From NCBI GenBank assembly GCA_963825635.1, contig CAWGTU010000001.1:372001-436000 (forward strand): a stretch of DNA of 64,000 bases, written 5' to 3'. This DNA is from JAOUEA01 sp963825635 (GTDB taxonomy: Bacteria > Actinomycetota > UBA4738 > HRBIN12). A program made the position numbers and the translations under genes. Position 1 is the first letter of the stretch; every line of letters begins with the position of its first letter. This document shows, one piece after another, positions 7,055 to 16,072 of this stretch. The notes beneath the pieces are model-generated. The model ran no database searches. It saw nothing but the letters and a program-made list of their open reading frames with translations, and was not told the DNA's origin.

Positions 7055-8640
7055 GCGACCAGGGTCCTCGCGTCGAGCTCTACGACACGACGCTGCGAGA
7101 CGGCGCGCAGCAGGCCGACCTCTCGTACACGGTCGAGGACCGGCTCCGCATCCTGCACAAGCTCGATCAGGTCGGCTTCCCGTACGTGGAAGGCGGCTGG
7201 CCCGGCGCGAATCCGCGCGACACTGAGTTCTTCCAGCTGGCCACGAAGGAGACGCTCAAGACGAGCACGCTCACCGCGTTCGGCATGACGCGGCGCGCCG
7301 GGGAGCGGGCGGAGGACTCGCAGGTGCTGCGCGACCTGCTCGGCGCCGGCACCGAGGTCGTCTGCCTCGTGGGGAAGGCCTGGGACCTGCACGTCACCGA
7401 GGCGCTGCGCACCGATCTCGAAGAAGGCGTCGCGATGGTCCGCGACTCGGTCGAGTTCCTGCGCGCCCAGGGCCGGAGGGTGTTCTTCGACGCCGAGCAC
7501 TTCTTCGACGGCCACCGCAGCGACGCCTCCTTCGCGATGTCGGTGCTCGCGGCGGCCGAGGAGGCCGGTGCCGAGCGGCTCGTGCTCTGCGACACGAACG
7601 GGGGCATGCTGCCATTCGACGTCGCGCGCGTGGTGGAGGACGTGAAGACCCAGGCGAGCGTGCCGCTCGGCATCCACGTGCACAACGACGCCGGCTGCGC
7701 GGTCGCGAACTCCCTCGTCGCGGTCGATGCCGGCGTGCACCAGGTGCAGGGCACGATCAACGGCTACGGGGAGCGGACGGGCAACGCCGACCTGATCCCG
7801 CTCACCGCCGACCTGGTGCTGAAGATGGGTGTTGCCGACGCGCTGCCCGAGGGGGCGGTCGAGCACCTCACCGAGCTCGCTCACTACGTCGCGGACATCG
7901 CGAACCTCGCGCCGGATTCCCGCCAGCCCTACACGGGACGGTACGCGTTCACGCACAAGGCCGGCTTGCACACGAGCGGCGTCGCACGGGTCTCGCGCGC
8001 CTACGAGCACGTGTCGCCCGAGACCGTCGGGAACCACCGGGGCATCGTGGCGTCGGACTATGGCGGCGGCGCCACGATCCGGATGAAGGCCGACGAGCTC
8101 GGGCTTGAGCTCGACGATAGCGCGATCCCCGCGATCGTCGAGCAGATCAAGGAGCACGAGTCACGTGGGTACGCGTTCGACGTGGCGGAGGCCTCGCTCG
8201 AGATGCTGATGCGTCGGGCCGGCGGATGGTCCCAGCCGTTCTTCGAGATCGAGAGCTACCGCGTGCATGTCGAGGAGCGTGTCGGCGACGACGAGCCGCC
8301 GCTCGCCGAGGCGACCGTGAAGGTCCGAACGCAGGGGACGCGCCACATCGAGTCGGCCGAGGGTCAGGGGCCGGTGGGCGCGCTCGACACCGCGCTGCGC
8401 AAGGCGCTCACGAACGACTACCCGGCGCTCGACCAGATGGGGCTCGAGGACTTCCGCGTGCGGGTGCTCTCCGGCACCCACGGCACCGGGGCCGTCGTTC
8501 GGGTGCTGATCGACCTGTCGAACGGTGAGCGCGAATGGACCACGGTCGGCGTGAGCGAGAACATCATCGAGGCCTCGTGGGAAGCGTTGGTCGACGGATA
8601 CACCCACGGCCTGTTGCACCCGCGCGCGCCCCAGGCGTGA
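7051..8640 (+). CDS. cimA: (R)-citramalate synthase
   Basis: The enzyme condenses pyruvate with acetyl-CoA to citramalate, opening a threonine-independent route to 2-oxobutyrate and isoleucine. It is a LeuA paralogue with LYDTTLRDGAQQADLSYT at the start, the barrel motif HVHNDAGCAVANSL and GTINGYGERTGNADL, and a C-terminal allosteric domain. The AQQADLSYT sequence and the 529-residue length fit the long CimA type rather than LeuA or homocitrate synthase. It starts with GTG overlapping the leuB stop and is the last gene of the operon; the next gene is convergent with only 11 bp between stops. Having it with ilvBNC and leuAB puts the three branched-chain amino acids under one attenuator. Confidence 0.92.
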   Translation: MSDQGPRVELYDTTLRDGAQQADLSYTVEDRLRILHKLDQVGFPYVEGGWPGANPRDTEFFQLATKETLKTSTLTAFGMTRRAGERAEDSQVLRDLLGAGTEVVCLVGKAWDLHVTEALRTDLEEGVAMVRDSVEFLRAQGRRVFFDAEHFFDGHRSDASFAMSVLAAAEEAGAERLVLCDTNGGMLPFDVARVVEDVKTQASVPLGIHVHNDAGCAVANSLVAVDAGVHQVQGTINGYGERTGNADLIPLTADLVLKMGVADALPEGAVEHLTELAHYVADIANLAPDSRQPYTGRYAFTHKAGLHTSGVARVSRAYEHVSPETVGNHRGIVASDYGGGATIRMKADELGLELDDSAIPAIVEQIKEHESRGYAFDVAEASLEMLMRRAGGWSQPFFEIESYRVHVEERVGDDEPPLAEATVKVRTQGTRHIESAEGQGPVGALDTALRKALTNDYPALDQMGLEDFRVRVLSGTHGTGAVVRVLIDLSNGEREWTTVGVSENIIEASWEALVDGYTHGLLHPRAPQA

Positions 8641-8651
8641 AGAAGACGTCC

Positions 8652-9887
8652 CTATCTGGGTGCGGCGTTGGCGGCCACTACGCGCACGATCTTGTTCTCG
8701 ATCGACTTGGCACGGTCGGTGTTCATGCCGCTCGACATGATCGAGAACGCCGCCCAGTCGTCTTCCCGCTCGAGCCAAACCCACCCCGAGAGCGCCGAGA
8801 CCTCGATCAGCGTGCCCGTCTTCGCGCGCACGGTGACCGTCTGCAGGCGGTCCTCGAGCGTTCCCTCGCCGCCCGCCGGCAACGTGCCTCGCAGCACGTC
8901 GCCCCACGGCGCCTGCTCGGCGACGCGGAGCATCTCGACGATGCCGTCGGCGCTCACGCGGTTGTCATAGGACAAGCCGGAGCCGTCGTGCGCCTCCACG
9001 CGCACGCCCTGGGCATCGGCGAAGCCCTCGATCACCCGGGCGCCCTTCGCGATCGTGCCGGGTGACCCGAGCCGCTTCGCGCCGAGCAGCTTACCGAGCA
9101 CCTCGGCCCGGAAGTTGCTCGAGACGAGGTTCATCCGCCGCATGATCGTGGCGAGCGGGTCGCTGCGCACCGTGGCCATCGCCACCAGTCCGGTCGGCGG
9201 CGAGCCGAGGCCAGGCTTGCCGGTGACCTCGATCCCGCGTGCCTCGAGCTTCTTCGTCAGGCTTTTCGCGGCGAGGCGTTCCGGGTCACGGAGGTGGCGG
9301 CCACCCGCGCCTTCGTTGAACCGGAACGTGAGCGCTGTCGGCAGGGCGATATACACGTCGGGGAAGTAGTCCCGCCAGCCGGGTGCCCACCAGTCTCGCG
9401 CGAACGGCCCCGTCGCACCGAGGACGCGCCCGCGGACCCGGTCGACGCCGGCGTCGACGAGGGATCTCGCGAGGTCGGCCATGTCGTGGGCGTCGACCTC
9501 CGGGTCGCCGTGGCCGACGATCCACAGGTTCCCGTCGAGGACGTCGTCTGCCCCCACGCGCTCGGTGGCGAACAGTCTCGTGGGGATCGTCGCGTCGCCG
9601 CCGATCCGCTTCAGCAGCGCCATCGACAGCAGGAGCTTCTCGTTGGAGGCGGGTGGCCGCCGGACCCGATCCTGATGCCGGTACAGCGGATCCCCGTCGA
9701 GCGAGATGGCGACCGAGATCGGCCGCTCACCGACGAGGGAGTCGACCCGCTGCACCCAGCGCGGGGGCGCGGCGACCGCCGGCACCTGCACGATCTGGGC
9801 GGCCGAGACACCCAGGCAGATGGCGAAGAGGAATCGTCGGGCACGCATCGACCGGTCCAGGGTACGGGGTCGAGGCGCCGTCGCCAT
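8652..9887 (-). CDS. dacB: D-alanyl-D-alanine carboxypeptidase/endopeptidase (PBP4/DacB family)
   Basis: This secreted penicillin-binding protein of the S13 family trims or cleaves peptidoglycan cross-links. All three active-site motifs are present: SxxK as SNEK in RRPPASNEKLL, SxN in LVSSNFRAE, and KTG in VRAKTGTLIE. The order and spacing, with a large insert after SxxK, are typical of PBP4. An N-terminal signal peptide follows MRARRF. Because that segment starts 13 codons in, ATG 9848 is an alternative start; neither start has a clear Shine-Dalgarno. It lies 14 bp downstream of the GGDEF/EAL gene on the same strand and may share its transcript. Confidence 0.9.
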   Translation of the reverse strand: MATAPRPRTLDRSMRARRFLFAICLGVSAAQIVQVPAVAAPPRWVQRVDSLVGERPISVAISLDGDPLYRHQDRVRRPPASNEKLLLSMALLKRIGGDATIPTRLFATERVGADDVLDGNLWIVGHGDPEVDAHDMADLARSLVDAGVDRVRGRVLGATGPFARDWWAPGWRDYFPDVYIALPTALTFRFNEGAGGRHLRDPERLAAKSLTKKLEARGIEVTGKPGLGSPPTGLVAMATVRSDPLATIMRRMNLVSSNFRAEVLGKLLGAKRLGSPGTIAKGARVIEGFADAQGVRVEAHDGSGLSYDNRVSADGIVEMLRVAEQAPWGDVLRGTLPAGGEGTLEDRLQTVTVRAKTGTLIEVSALSGWVWLEREDDWAAFSIMSSGMNTDRAKSIENKIVRVVAANAAPR

Positions 9888-9901
9888 GCAGGGCCCGCGG
9901 A

Positions 9902-12900
9902 TCAGAGCTGCCGGCCCCGCGCGAGGGCCTCGGCTTCGCCGTGCATCGCCACCCGTTCCTCGAGCAGCGTCGTGAGCTCATCGGGCGGAAGGGGCTTCGC
10001 GAAGTAGAAGCCCTGCCCCATCTCGCAGCGGAGCTCCAGCAGCCGCTGCAGCTGATCGGCGCGCTCGATGCCCTCGGCAACCGGCCTGAGGTTCAGGATC
10101 CCCGCGAGCTTGATCACGGCCTCGGTGAGCGCCGAGGCCTCGCCACCGTCGTTCACACCGTCGATGAAGGATTTGTCTACCTTGAGGATGTCGACCGGGA
10201 AGCGCCGGATGTAGTTGAGCGACGAGTACCCGGTGCCGAAGTCGTCGACGGCGAGCTGCACGCCGAGCCGCTTCAGGTCGCCGAGACGTTCGATCGACAG
10301 CTCCATGTCCTGCATCATCACGCTCTCGGTGATCTCCAGGATCAGCGAGCTGGGATCGAGGCCCGTGTCGACGAGGATCTCGCGCACCTCGTCGACGAGT
10401 TCCGGACGCGCGATCTGCCGGACCGAGAGGTTGACGGCCATGTGTAGCGGCGGATCGCTCGGGAACCGCTCCTGCAGCTCGACGGCGCGGCGGCAGGCCT
10501 CGTGCATCACCCACCGCCCGATCTCCACGATCAGGCCGGTCTCCTCGGCGAGCGGGATGAACTCGAGCGGCGCCACCACCCCGCGGACCGGGTGGATCCA
10601 TCGGATCAGGGCCTCGACACCCGAGATGCGTCCACTCTCGAGCTCGATCACCGGCTGGTAGTGCAACCGGTACTCCTCGTGCTCGATCGCGCGCTGCAGG
10701 TCGGCCTTGAGTTCCAGTCGCTTCAGGGCCGTGTCGTGCATCGCGGGCTCGAAGACCTGGTAGCGGCCCTTCCCGCGTTCCTTGGCCATGTACATCGCGA
10801 CGTCGGCGTTGCGGAGCAGCTCCTCGACGTCGCCCCCGCGGTCCCCGTCCGCTGTCGCGATGCCCACCGACGACCGCACGAACACCTCCTTGCCCTCGAG
10901 GGTGAACGGATCCTCGAGCGTCGCCATGATGCGCTCGGCGACATCGGCCGCGGTCACGCCTTCCTCCCCGTCCTCCAACAGCACCGCGAACTCGTCGCCC
11001 CCGAGCCGGGCCGCCGTGTCGGCCGCCCGCAGGCACCGGCGCAGCCGCTCCCCCACCTCGTAGAGCAACTGGTCGCCCGCGGCGTGACCCAGCGAGTCGT
11101 TGATCGTCTTGAAGTCGTCGAGATCCATGAACAGCACCGAGATCGGCTCGTGATCGCGCGACTGGCGCTCGAGGGCGTGCGAGACGCGGTCATGGAACAG
11201 AGCCCGGTTCGCCAGCGTCGTGACGGAGTCGTGGAAGGCCTGGTGCTCGAGTTGCTCCTCGAAGCGCTTGCGCTCCGTCACATCACGGACGTTCAGCACG
11301 ATGCCGCCGACGTTGGGGTCGTCCGACTGATCGGAGATCAACGTCTCGGTGTGCAGGTGCTCTCCACGGTTGTGTCGAACCCGCAGCTCGACCAGCACCG
11401 AATCCCGTGTCTCCTCGTCGTGCGGCTCCATCGCGTGCAGTGCCTTCGGCACGTCGTCGGGGTGGACGAGCTCGGCGAACCTGCTGCCCTCCAAAGCTTC
11501 CGGGTCGTAGCCGAGCATGCGTGCGACGGCGGGGCTGACGTAGCTGATCGTGGTATCCCGGGTGACCACGCAGACGACGTCGGACGAGTTGCTCACGAGC
11601 GATGCGAACCTGGCTTCGCTCTGTTGCTGGAGCAGGTTCCGCGTCAGCGCCGCAGACTCCAATGCGAGCGCGACCTGGGTACTCAGCGCGGTCAGCGAGT
11701 CCGTGAGGGACCTGTCCATCTCGTCGGGGGTGGCGACGACCATCAACCCCCGGAGCTCGTCCTGCACGAACAACGGGGCGGTGAAGACCGAGCCCTGCTC
11801 GATCCGCGCGAGGTAAAGGTCGGAGACGAGGGTGCTCTCGTGCGTCTGGACGACGAAGGCCGTGTTGGTTTGCAGTTGTTCGCGCTTCCAGACGGGGAAC
11901 AGGGTGAGGGTGAAGCGAGCACCCTTCGCATCGCCGGCCCCCGACGACGCCATCACCACGAACCGCCCGGGCCGCTGCGGCGAGTCGCACATCCGCACGG
12001 CCGCTTCATCACCGGCCAGCGCCGCGACGGCGTCGATCGCCGCACGGTGGATGCCGTCCTGGCTCGTCGCCGTCGCGAGCTTGGCGCCCGCCTCGCGGAG
12101 CGCCTTCTCCCTGACCGCGGATCCCTCCTGCGCCCGAGCCAGTCCCCACATGCGCGCGACGACGAGCAGGAACATCACGATCGTGGCATCGACGAGGACC
12201 CCGACGCCTTCGCCGGTCTCGCCGGGCAGCAGCTGCAGAGCGATCATCGCCGGCGCGATGAGCGATGCGGTCGACAGCAGGGCGAGCCGCAGCAATCCAA
12301 GGGGGCGCTCGTCGCTGGACGCTTCGGTCAGCGACGCCATCGTGGGGTGCACGGCGGCGAGCCCGATCAGGAGCGCGGCCGTCACGATGCCGAAGAGCAT
12401 CACCTGCTCGGCGTCCAGCGACAGCATCGATACGCCCGAGCGGAGCACCATCGAGCCGGCATGCGCGACGGCGACGGCGAGCAGGGCGCCGACGAGCGCC
12501 CACAGCGATGCGCTCCTCGGTCGTGGCGTGATGGCGAGCCGCACGGCGGCGCCCACCAGGCAGACGTCGAGGACCCCTCCCGTCAGGTAGATGATCCGGG
12601 TGTCGAGGTCGAGCCCGGTTGCGGTCAGTGTCGGCTGCAGCACGGCGACCCACGCGATCGTGCCGATGCCGACGGCGACCGTGAAGGCGTCGATCGCCGC
12701 CGTCCGGTCCGAACCCCCGCATCGTGCCCGCACGATCACCGTCGACGCGGTCAGCACGGCGACGGGCGCGCCGAGCGCGAGCCATGCCGTCGCGTTCGGC
12801 AGCGCGTCGGACCCGCCGGTCCAGACGAGGAGCCGGTCGATCAGGGCAGGGATCGAGAGCAGCACGACCCCCAACGCCAGCAGGATCCAAGCGATCCGAT

Positions 12901-13048
12901 GCGGCGGCTGGTGCCGGTGCACCCCGAGCAGGATCGCGACCGGCACGAGCCCGACCAGGGCAACCCCGAGCTGCCATGGGGCGCCATCGGCCATAGCAGC
13001 GGCGACCCCGGCCACGGGGGCGACGAAGAACCACGCGTTCCGAGACAT
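9902..13048 (-). CDS. membrane-bound GAF-PAS-GGDEF-EAL cyclic-di-GMP signalling protein
   Basis: The protein has about 1048 residues. The N-terminal ~310 residues hold about nine predicted membrane helices. They are followed by a GAF-like domain (to about 460), a PAS domain (about 480-600, with YVSPAVARMLGYDPEAL), a GGDEF domain and an EAL domain. The cyclase signature GGDEF is intact in RLGGDEFAVLLED with an inhibitory RxxD (RAAD) five residues before it. The EAL motif is intact in SGVEALIRW, with LEITESVMM and DDFGTGYSS, so both diguanylate cyclase and phosphodiesterase activities are possible. I prefer ATG 13048; a TTG 14 codons upstream keeps the frame open. The sensed signal is unknown. 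Confidence 0.93.
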   Translation of the reverse strand: MSRNAWFFVAPVAGVAAAMADGAPWQLGVALVGLVPVAILLGVHRHQPPHRIAWILLALGVVLLSIPALIDRLLVWTGGSDALPNATAWLALGAPVAVLTASTVIVRARCGGSDRTAAIDAFTVAVGIGTIAWVAVLQPTLTATGLDLDTRIIYLTGGVLDVCLVGAAVRLAITPRPRSASLWALVGALLAVAVAHAGSMVLRSGVSMLSLDAEQVMLFGIVTAALLIGLAAVHPTMASLTEASSDERPLGLLRLALLSTASLIAPAMIALQLLPGETGEGVGVLVDATIVMFLLVVARMWGLARAQEGSAVREKALREAGAKLATATSQDGIHRAAIDAVAALAGDEAAVRMCDSPQRPGRFVVMASSGAGDAKGARFTLTLFPVWKREQLQTNTAFVVQTHESTLVSDLYLARIEQGSVFTAPLFVQDELRGLMVVATPDEMDRSLTDSLTALSTQVALALESAALTRNLLQQQSEARFASLVSNSSDVVCVVTRDTTISYVSPAVARMLGYDPEALEGSRFAELVHPDDVPKALHAMEPHDEETRDSVLVELRVRHNRGEHLHTETLISDQSDDPNVGGIVLNVRDVTERKRFEEQLEHQAFHDSVTTLANRALFHDRVSHALERQSRDHEPISVLFMDLDDFKTINDSLGHAAGDQLLYEVGERLRRCLRAADTAARLGGDEFAVLLEDGEEGVTAADVAERIMATLEDPFTLEGKEVFVRSSVGIATADGDRGGDVEELLRNADVAMYMAKERGKGRYQVFEPAMHDTALKRLELKADLQRAIEHEEYRLHYQPVIELESGRISGVEALIRWIHPVRGVVAPLEFIPLAEETGLIVEIGRWVMHEACRRAVELQERFPSDPPLHMAVNLSVRQIARPELVDEVREILVDTGLDPSSLILEITESVMMQDMELSIERLGDLKRLGVQLAVDDFGTGYSSLNYIRRFPVDILKVDKSFIDGVNDGGEASALTEAVIKLAGILNLRPVAEGIERADQLQRLLELRCEMGQGFYFAKPLPPDELTTLLEERVAMHGEAEALARGRQL

Positions 13049-13111
13049 CCTTCGGGTTATCGGTTGCGTCGAGGCAGACCTAACCCCCAAGGGGACCAGG
13101 GAGGCCGGCCG

Positions 13112-14215
13112 CTAACCCAGGACCGTGTGGAGGTCGAGCGTGGTGAACGGTGCGGTGCAGGGATTGCCTTGCGTGACGTGCACCGTGCCGGTCGTGACGT
13201 CCACGACGATCCCGGCCACGGTGACGTAGTCGGCCGCGGGAGGCTCCGACGGGTCGCCGTGGGCGCAGACCGAACCCTCACCCTGAGGGGAGCCGGAGTG
13301 GGCTCGCAGCGCGGACTCGATCTCGGGCACCCCGATGGGGCGGGTGCCGATGCTTCCCTCGGCCGAGGCCTGTCGAAGCGGCGACTCTCGGCCCTCGAGC
13401 AGCGCGAGGTCCTTGAAGGAACGATCAGGTCGCACGAAGTGGTTCGCGTGGCAGATCGTCGAGCCGTCGACGCGCCACACGGCGTCCGGGCCTCCTGGTG
13501 CCACCTCGAGGTTCGAGAGCTGTCCGGTGCGTGAACCGATCAGGTAGTTCGCCGACGACGCGCGCTCGGGCGCGGTGACCTCCGTGACGGCTTCCTCGTG
13601 CGAGGCGCTGGTGAGCACACGGCGCAGGATCGCGTGGTACGGCACCGCAGGGGTCCCTCGGTCCCTGCTCGAGGTCAGCGCGTTCGTCGCGAGTCCGATC
13701 CCGGCGTCGTTCATGCCGGCCTTCGCGAGCAAGCCGGCCTCCACGAGCGTCACGAAGCCGGGGCGTCCCGCCGGCCGCATCGCCAGGAGCACGCAGGTCT
13801 CGCGTGCCCCGGGCTTCCAGTCCCAGGTCTGCGCGACGAACACGCGTCCCCCGGCGGTGACCGGTGGCCCCGCGCCGATCGCCGTGCACTCCATGGCGGC
13901 GGAACGCGCCGCGCGCGCGTCGAGGCCGAACATCACTTCGGTCCGGACGTTGAGGGCGAGCACGTCCTCGGCATCGACGCCGGCACCCTCGGCGATGCCT
14001 TCGATCTCGGGCAGGAGTTGGACGTCGGTGTCGTCGAACCACTCGGCGAACGCGCCCGCTCGGTCGCAGACCTCGGCCCACCCCAGCCCCGTGTAGTGGC
14101 GGAAGACCGCCGCGTACAGATCGATCGAGCGGTGCACGCGCTCGCGGGCGCCTTCCCCGTAGGCGCGGCCTCGCTCGCGAGGGCCCCCCGATGCGCGTAT
14201 CACCGGCCACGCCAT
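13112..14215 (-). CDS. C45-type acyl-CoA:6-aminopenicillanate acyltransferase-like N-terminal nucleophile hydrolase
   Basis: The 367-residue product matches the peptidase C45 / AAT family, self-processing Ntn hydrolases that form or break amide bonds. The candidate nucleophile is the Cys in AAMECTAIGAG (about residue 109), followed by the family-typical TWDWKP. The conserved NALTSSRDRGTPAVPYH and the ANYLIGSRTGQLSNLEV segment also fit. Most bacterial members have unknown substrates; penicillin synthesis should not be assumed. It is divergent from the class III aminotransferase, with 96 bp between the starts, so the two could be co-regulated and act on related amino compounds. That last point is inference. 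Confidence 0.8.
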   Translation of the reverse strand: MAWPVIRASGGPRERGRAYGEGARERVHRSIDLYAAVFRHYTGLGWAEVCDRAGAFAEWFDDTDVQLLPEIEGIAEGAGVDAEDVLALNVRTEVMFGLDARAARSAAMECTAIGAGPPVTAGGRVFVAQTWDWKPGARETCVLLAMRPAGRPGFVTLVEAGLLAKAGMNDAGIGLATNALTSSRDRGTPAVPYHAILRRVLTSASHEEAVTEVTAPERASSANYLIGSRTGQLSNLEVAPGGPDAVWRVDGSTICHANHFVRPDRSFKDLALLEGRESPLRQASAEGSIGTRPIGVPEIESALRAHSGSPQGEGSVCAHGDPSEPPAADYVTVAGIVVDVTTGTVHVTQGNPCTAPFTTLDLHTVLG

Positions 14216-14311
14216 GGTCGACAGGCTATCCGGGACGACGCCTCACCGAGAGGTCGCGGCTAGACTCCGGCACGGATCCACAACGGACGACGATCCCGAG
14301 GGGGCACCGAC

Positions 14312-15667
14312 GTGAAGACCATCGACCGGGCTCGGGTGGCCGAGCTGATGGAACGCGAGCGCGCGACGTTCCGCGAGCGGCATGTCCGCAGCGGGCAGCT
14401 CTCCGAGGAGGCCAAGGGGTCGCTGCTGTTCGGCGTGCCGATGAACTGGATGACGCGATGGCCCGGCGACCATCCCGTCTTCGTCGAGCGTGCCGAAGGC
14501 GCACACTTCTGGGACGTCGACGGCAACGAGTTCGTGGATCTCTGCCTGGGCGACACGGGCGGCATGGCCGGGCACTCGCCCAAGGTCGCGGTCGACGCGA
14601 TCGCCGAGCAGGCGGACAAGGGCATCACGTTGATGCTGCCGACCGAGGACGCCACGTGGGTGGGCACGGAGATGACGCGACGGTTCGGCGTGCCGTACTG
14701 GCAGTTCACGGTCACGGCCACCGACGCGAACCGCTTCGTGATCAGGTGGGCCCGCGAGATCACGAAGCGTTCGAAGATCGTCGTGCACAACTGGTGTTAC
14801 CACGGGTCGGTCGACGAGACGTTCGCGACCCTCACCGACGGACGGACCGTGGCCCGCGAGGGGAACATCGGCAAGCCCGTGCCCCTCGACGAGACCACGC
14901 GGGTGGTCGAGATCAACGATCTCGAGGGGCTCGAGGCCGCGCTGGCGCACGGTGACGTGGCGGCGTGTCTGTTCGAGCCCGCCCTCACGAACATCGGCAT
15001 CGTGCTCCCCGACCCCGGCTACCACGAGGCCGTGCGCGAGCTGTGCACGAAGTACGGCACCCTCCTCGTGATCGACGAGACGCACACGATCAGCGCGGGC
15101 CCGGGCGGTTGCACGAAGGCGTGGGGCCTCGATCCAGACTTCGTGACGATCGGGAAGACGCTCGGCGCAGGGATCGCGAGCGGCGCGTACGGCATGACCC
15201 AACGGGTCAGCGACCTCGTCTACGAGCACACCGACTGGAAGAACGCCGACGTGGGCGGTGTGGGCGGCACCTTGGCCGGTAACGCCCTGTCGCTCGCGGC
15301 GATGCGAGCCACCCTCGGCCAGGTCATGACCGACGAGGCGTTCGAGCGCATGATTTCGCTGGGGGAGCGGTTCGAACAGGGTGTGCGAGGCGTGATCGAG
15401 TCGCGTGAGCTGCCCTGGCACGTGGTGCGGCTGGGCTGTCGCGTCGAGTATCTGTTCCGGCCCGACGTCGCCCGAAACGGCGCGGAGGCGGCCGCCGGAC
15501 AGGACGACGATGTGGACCCCTACATCCATCTCTACCTGCTGAATCGGGGCATCCTGATGACGCCGTTCCACAACATGGCGCTGATGTCCCCGGCGACCAC
15601 GGCCGACGACGTCGACCGTCATACCGAGGTGTACGCGGAGATGGCCGACGAGCTGGTGGGAGCTTGA
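14312..15667 (+). CDS. class III (glutamate-1-semialdehyde aminomutase-like) PLP aminotransferase
   Basis: The 451-residue fold-type I enzyme carries LLVIDETHTIS (pyridine-ring Asp) and the Schiff-base lysine in TIGKTLGAGIASGAY (Lys 282). The N-terminal half contains the TLMLPTEDATWVG segment, which resembles beta-amino-acid or amine transaminases related to HemL more than HemL itself. HemL proteins are usually shorter and lack the PYIHLYLLNRGILMTP ending. The substrate is not predictable. GTG start with a GAGGGGG ribosome site. A VOC-family gene follows one base after its stop, so they form an operon. Confidence 0.85.
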   Translation: MKTIDRARVAELMERERATFRERHVRSGQLSEEAKGSLLFGVPMNWMTRWPGDHPVFVERAEGAHFWDVDGNEFVDLCLGDTGGMAGHSPKVAVDAIAEQADKGITLMLPTEDATWVGTEMTRRFGVPYWQFTVTATDANRFVIRWAREITKRSKIVVHNWCYHGSVDETFATLTDGRTVAREGNIGKPVPLDETTRVVEINDLEGLEAALAHGDVAACLFEPALTNIGIVLPDPGYHEAVRELCTKYGTLLVIDETHTISAGPGGCTKAWGLDPDFVTIGKTLGAGIASGAYGMTQRVSDLVYEHTDWKNADVGGVGGTLAGNALSLAAMRATLGQVMTDEAFERMISLGERFEQGVRGVIESRELPWHVVRLGCRVEYLFRPDVARNGAEAAAGQDDDVDPYIHLYLLNRGILMTPFHNMALMSPATTADDVDRHTEVYAEMADELVGA

Positions 15668-15668
15668 C

Positions 15669-16070
15669 GTGGCCGACGCGAGCTTCCTCTTCGTCACGAT
15701 CGATGCCGTCGACGCCGCGAAGGCCGCCTCATTCTGGTCGTCGGTGCTGGGCACCGAGGTCGACGACGAGTTCGACGAGGGCCGGTTCATCTTCCTGAAG
15801 GGCCGCGACGACCTTCCGGTGGTGTGTATCCAGCGGGTCCCGGAGCCGAAGCGCGAGAAGACGCGCGTCCATCTCGACCTGGGGGTGAACGACCTCGAGG
15901 CTGCCACGCGGCGCGTGATCGAGCTCGGCGGGACGTGGGACGGGGAGGAGCGCCAGCTCGAGCCGTTCACGTGGCGCACGCTCTCCGACCCCGAGGGCAC
16001 GGAGTTCGACATCGCGCTCGTCGAGGGTGACGAAGGTCCCGGGTCGATCGACGTGCAGTCGTCCAGATAA
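15669..16070 (+). CDS. VOC (glyoxalase/bleomycin-resistance) superfamily protein
   Basis: This 133-residue protein has two beta-alpha-beta-beta-beta modules: FVTIDAVDAAKAASFWSSVLG and then VHLDLGVNDLEAATRRVIELG. It ends with the DPEGTEFDIALVE strand typical of the VOC/glyoxalase-like fold. The Glu in the last strand is a usual metal ligand, but the first-strand His is replaced by Thr (FVTID), so metal binding is uncertain. It follows the aminotransferase by one base (GTG start), implying coupled expression. Specific function unknown. Confidence 0.8.
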   Translation: MADASFLFVTIDAVDAAKAASFWSSVLGTEVDDEFDEGRFIFLKGRDDLPVVCIQRVPEPKREKTRVHLDLGVNDLEAATRRVIELGGTWDGEERQLEPFTWRTLSDPEGTEFDIALVEGDEGPGSIDVQSSR

Positions 16071-16072
16071 GG

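Noticed and set aside
10502..13534. 1010-residue frame antisense to the GGDEF/EAL gene
   Set aside because: Arg/His/Gln-rich shadow of a strongly supported gene.
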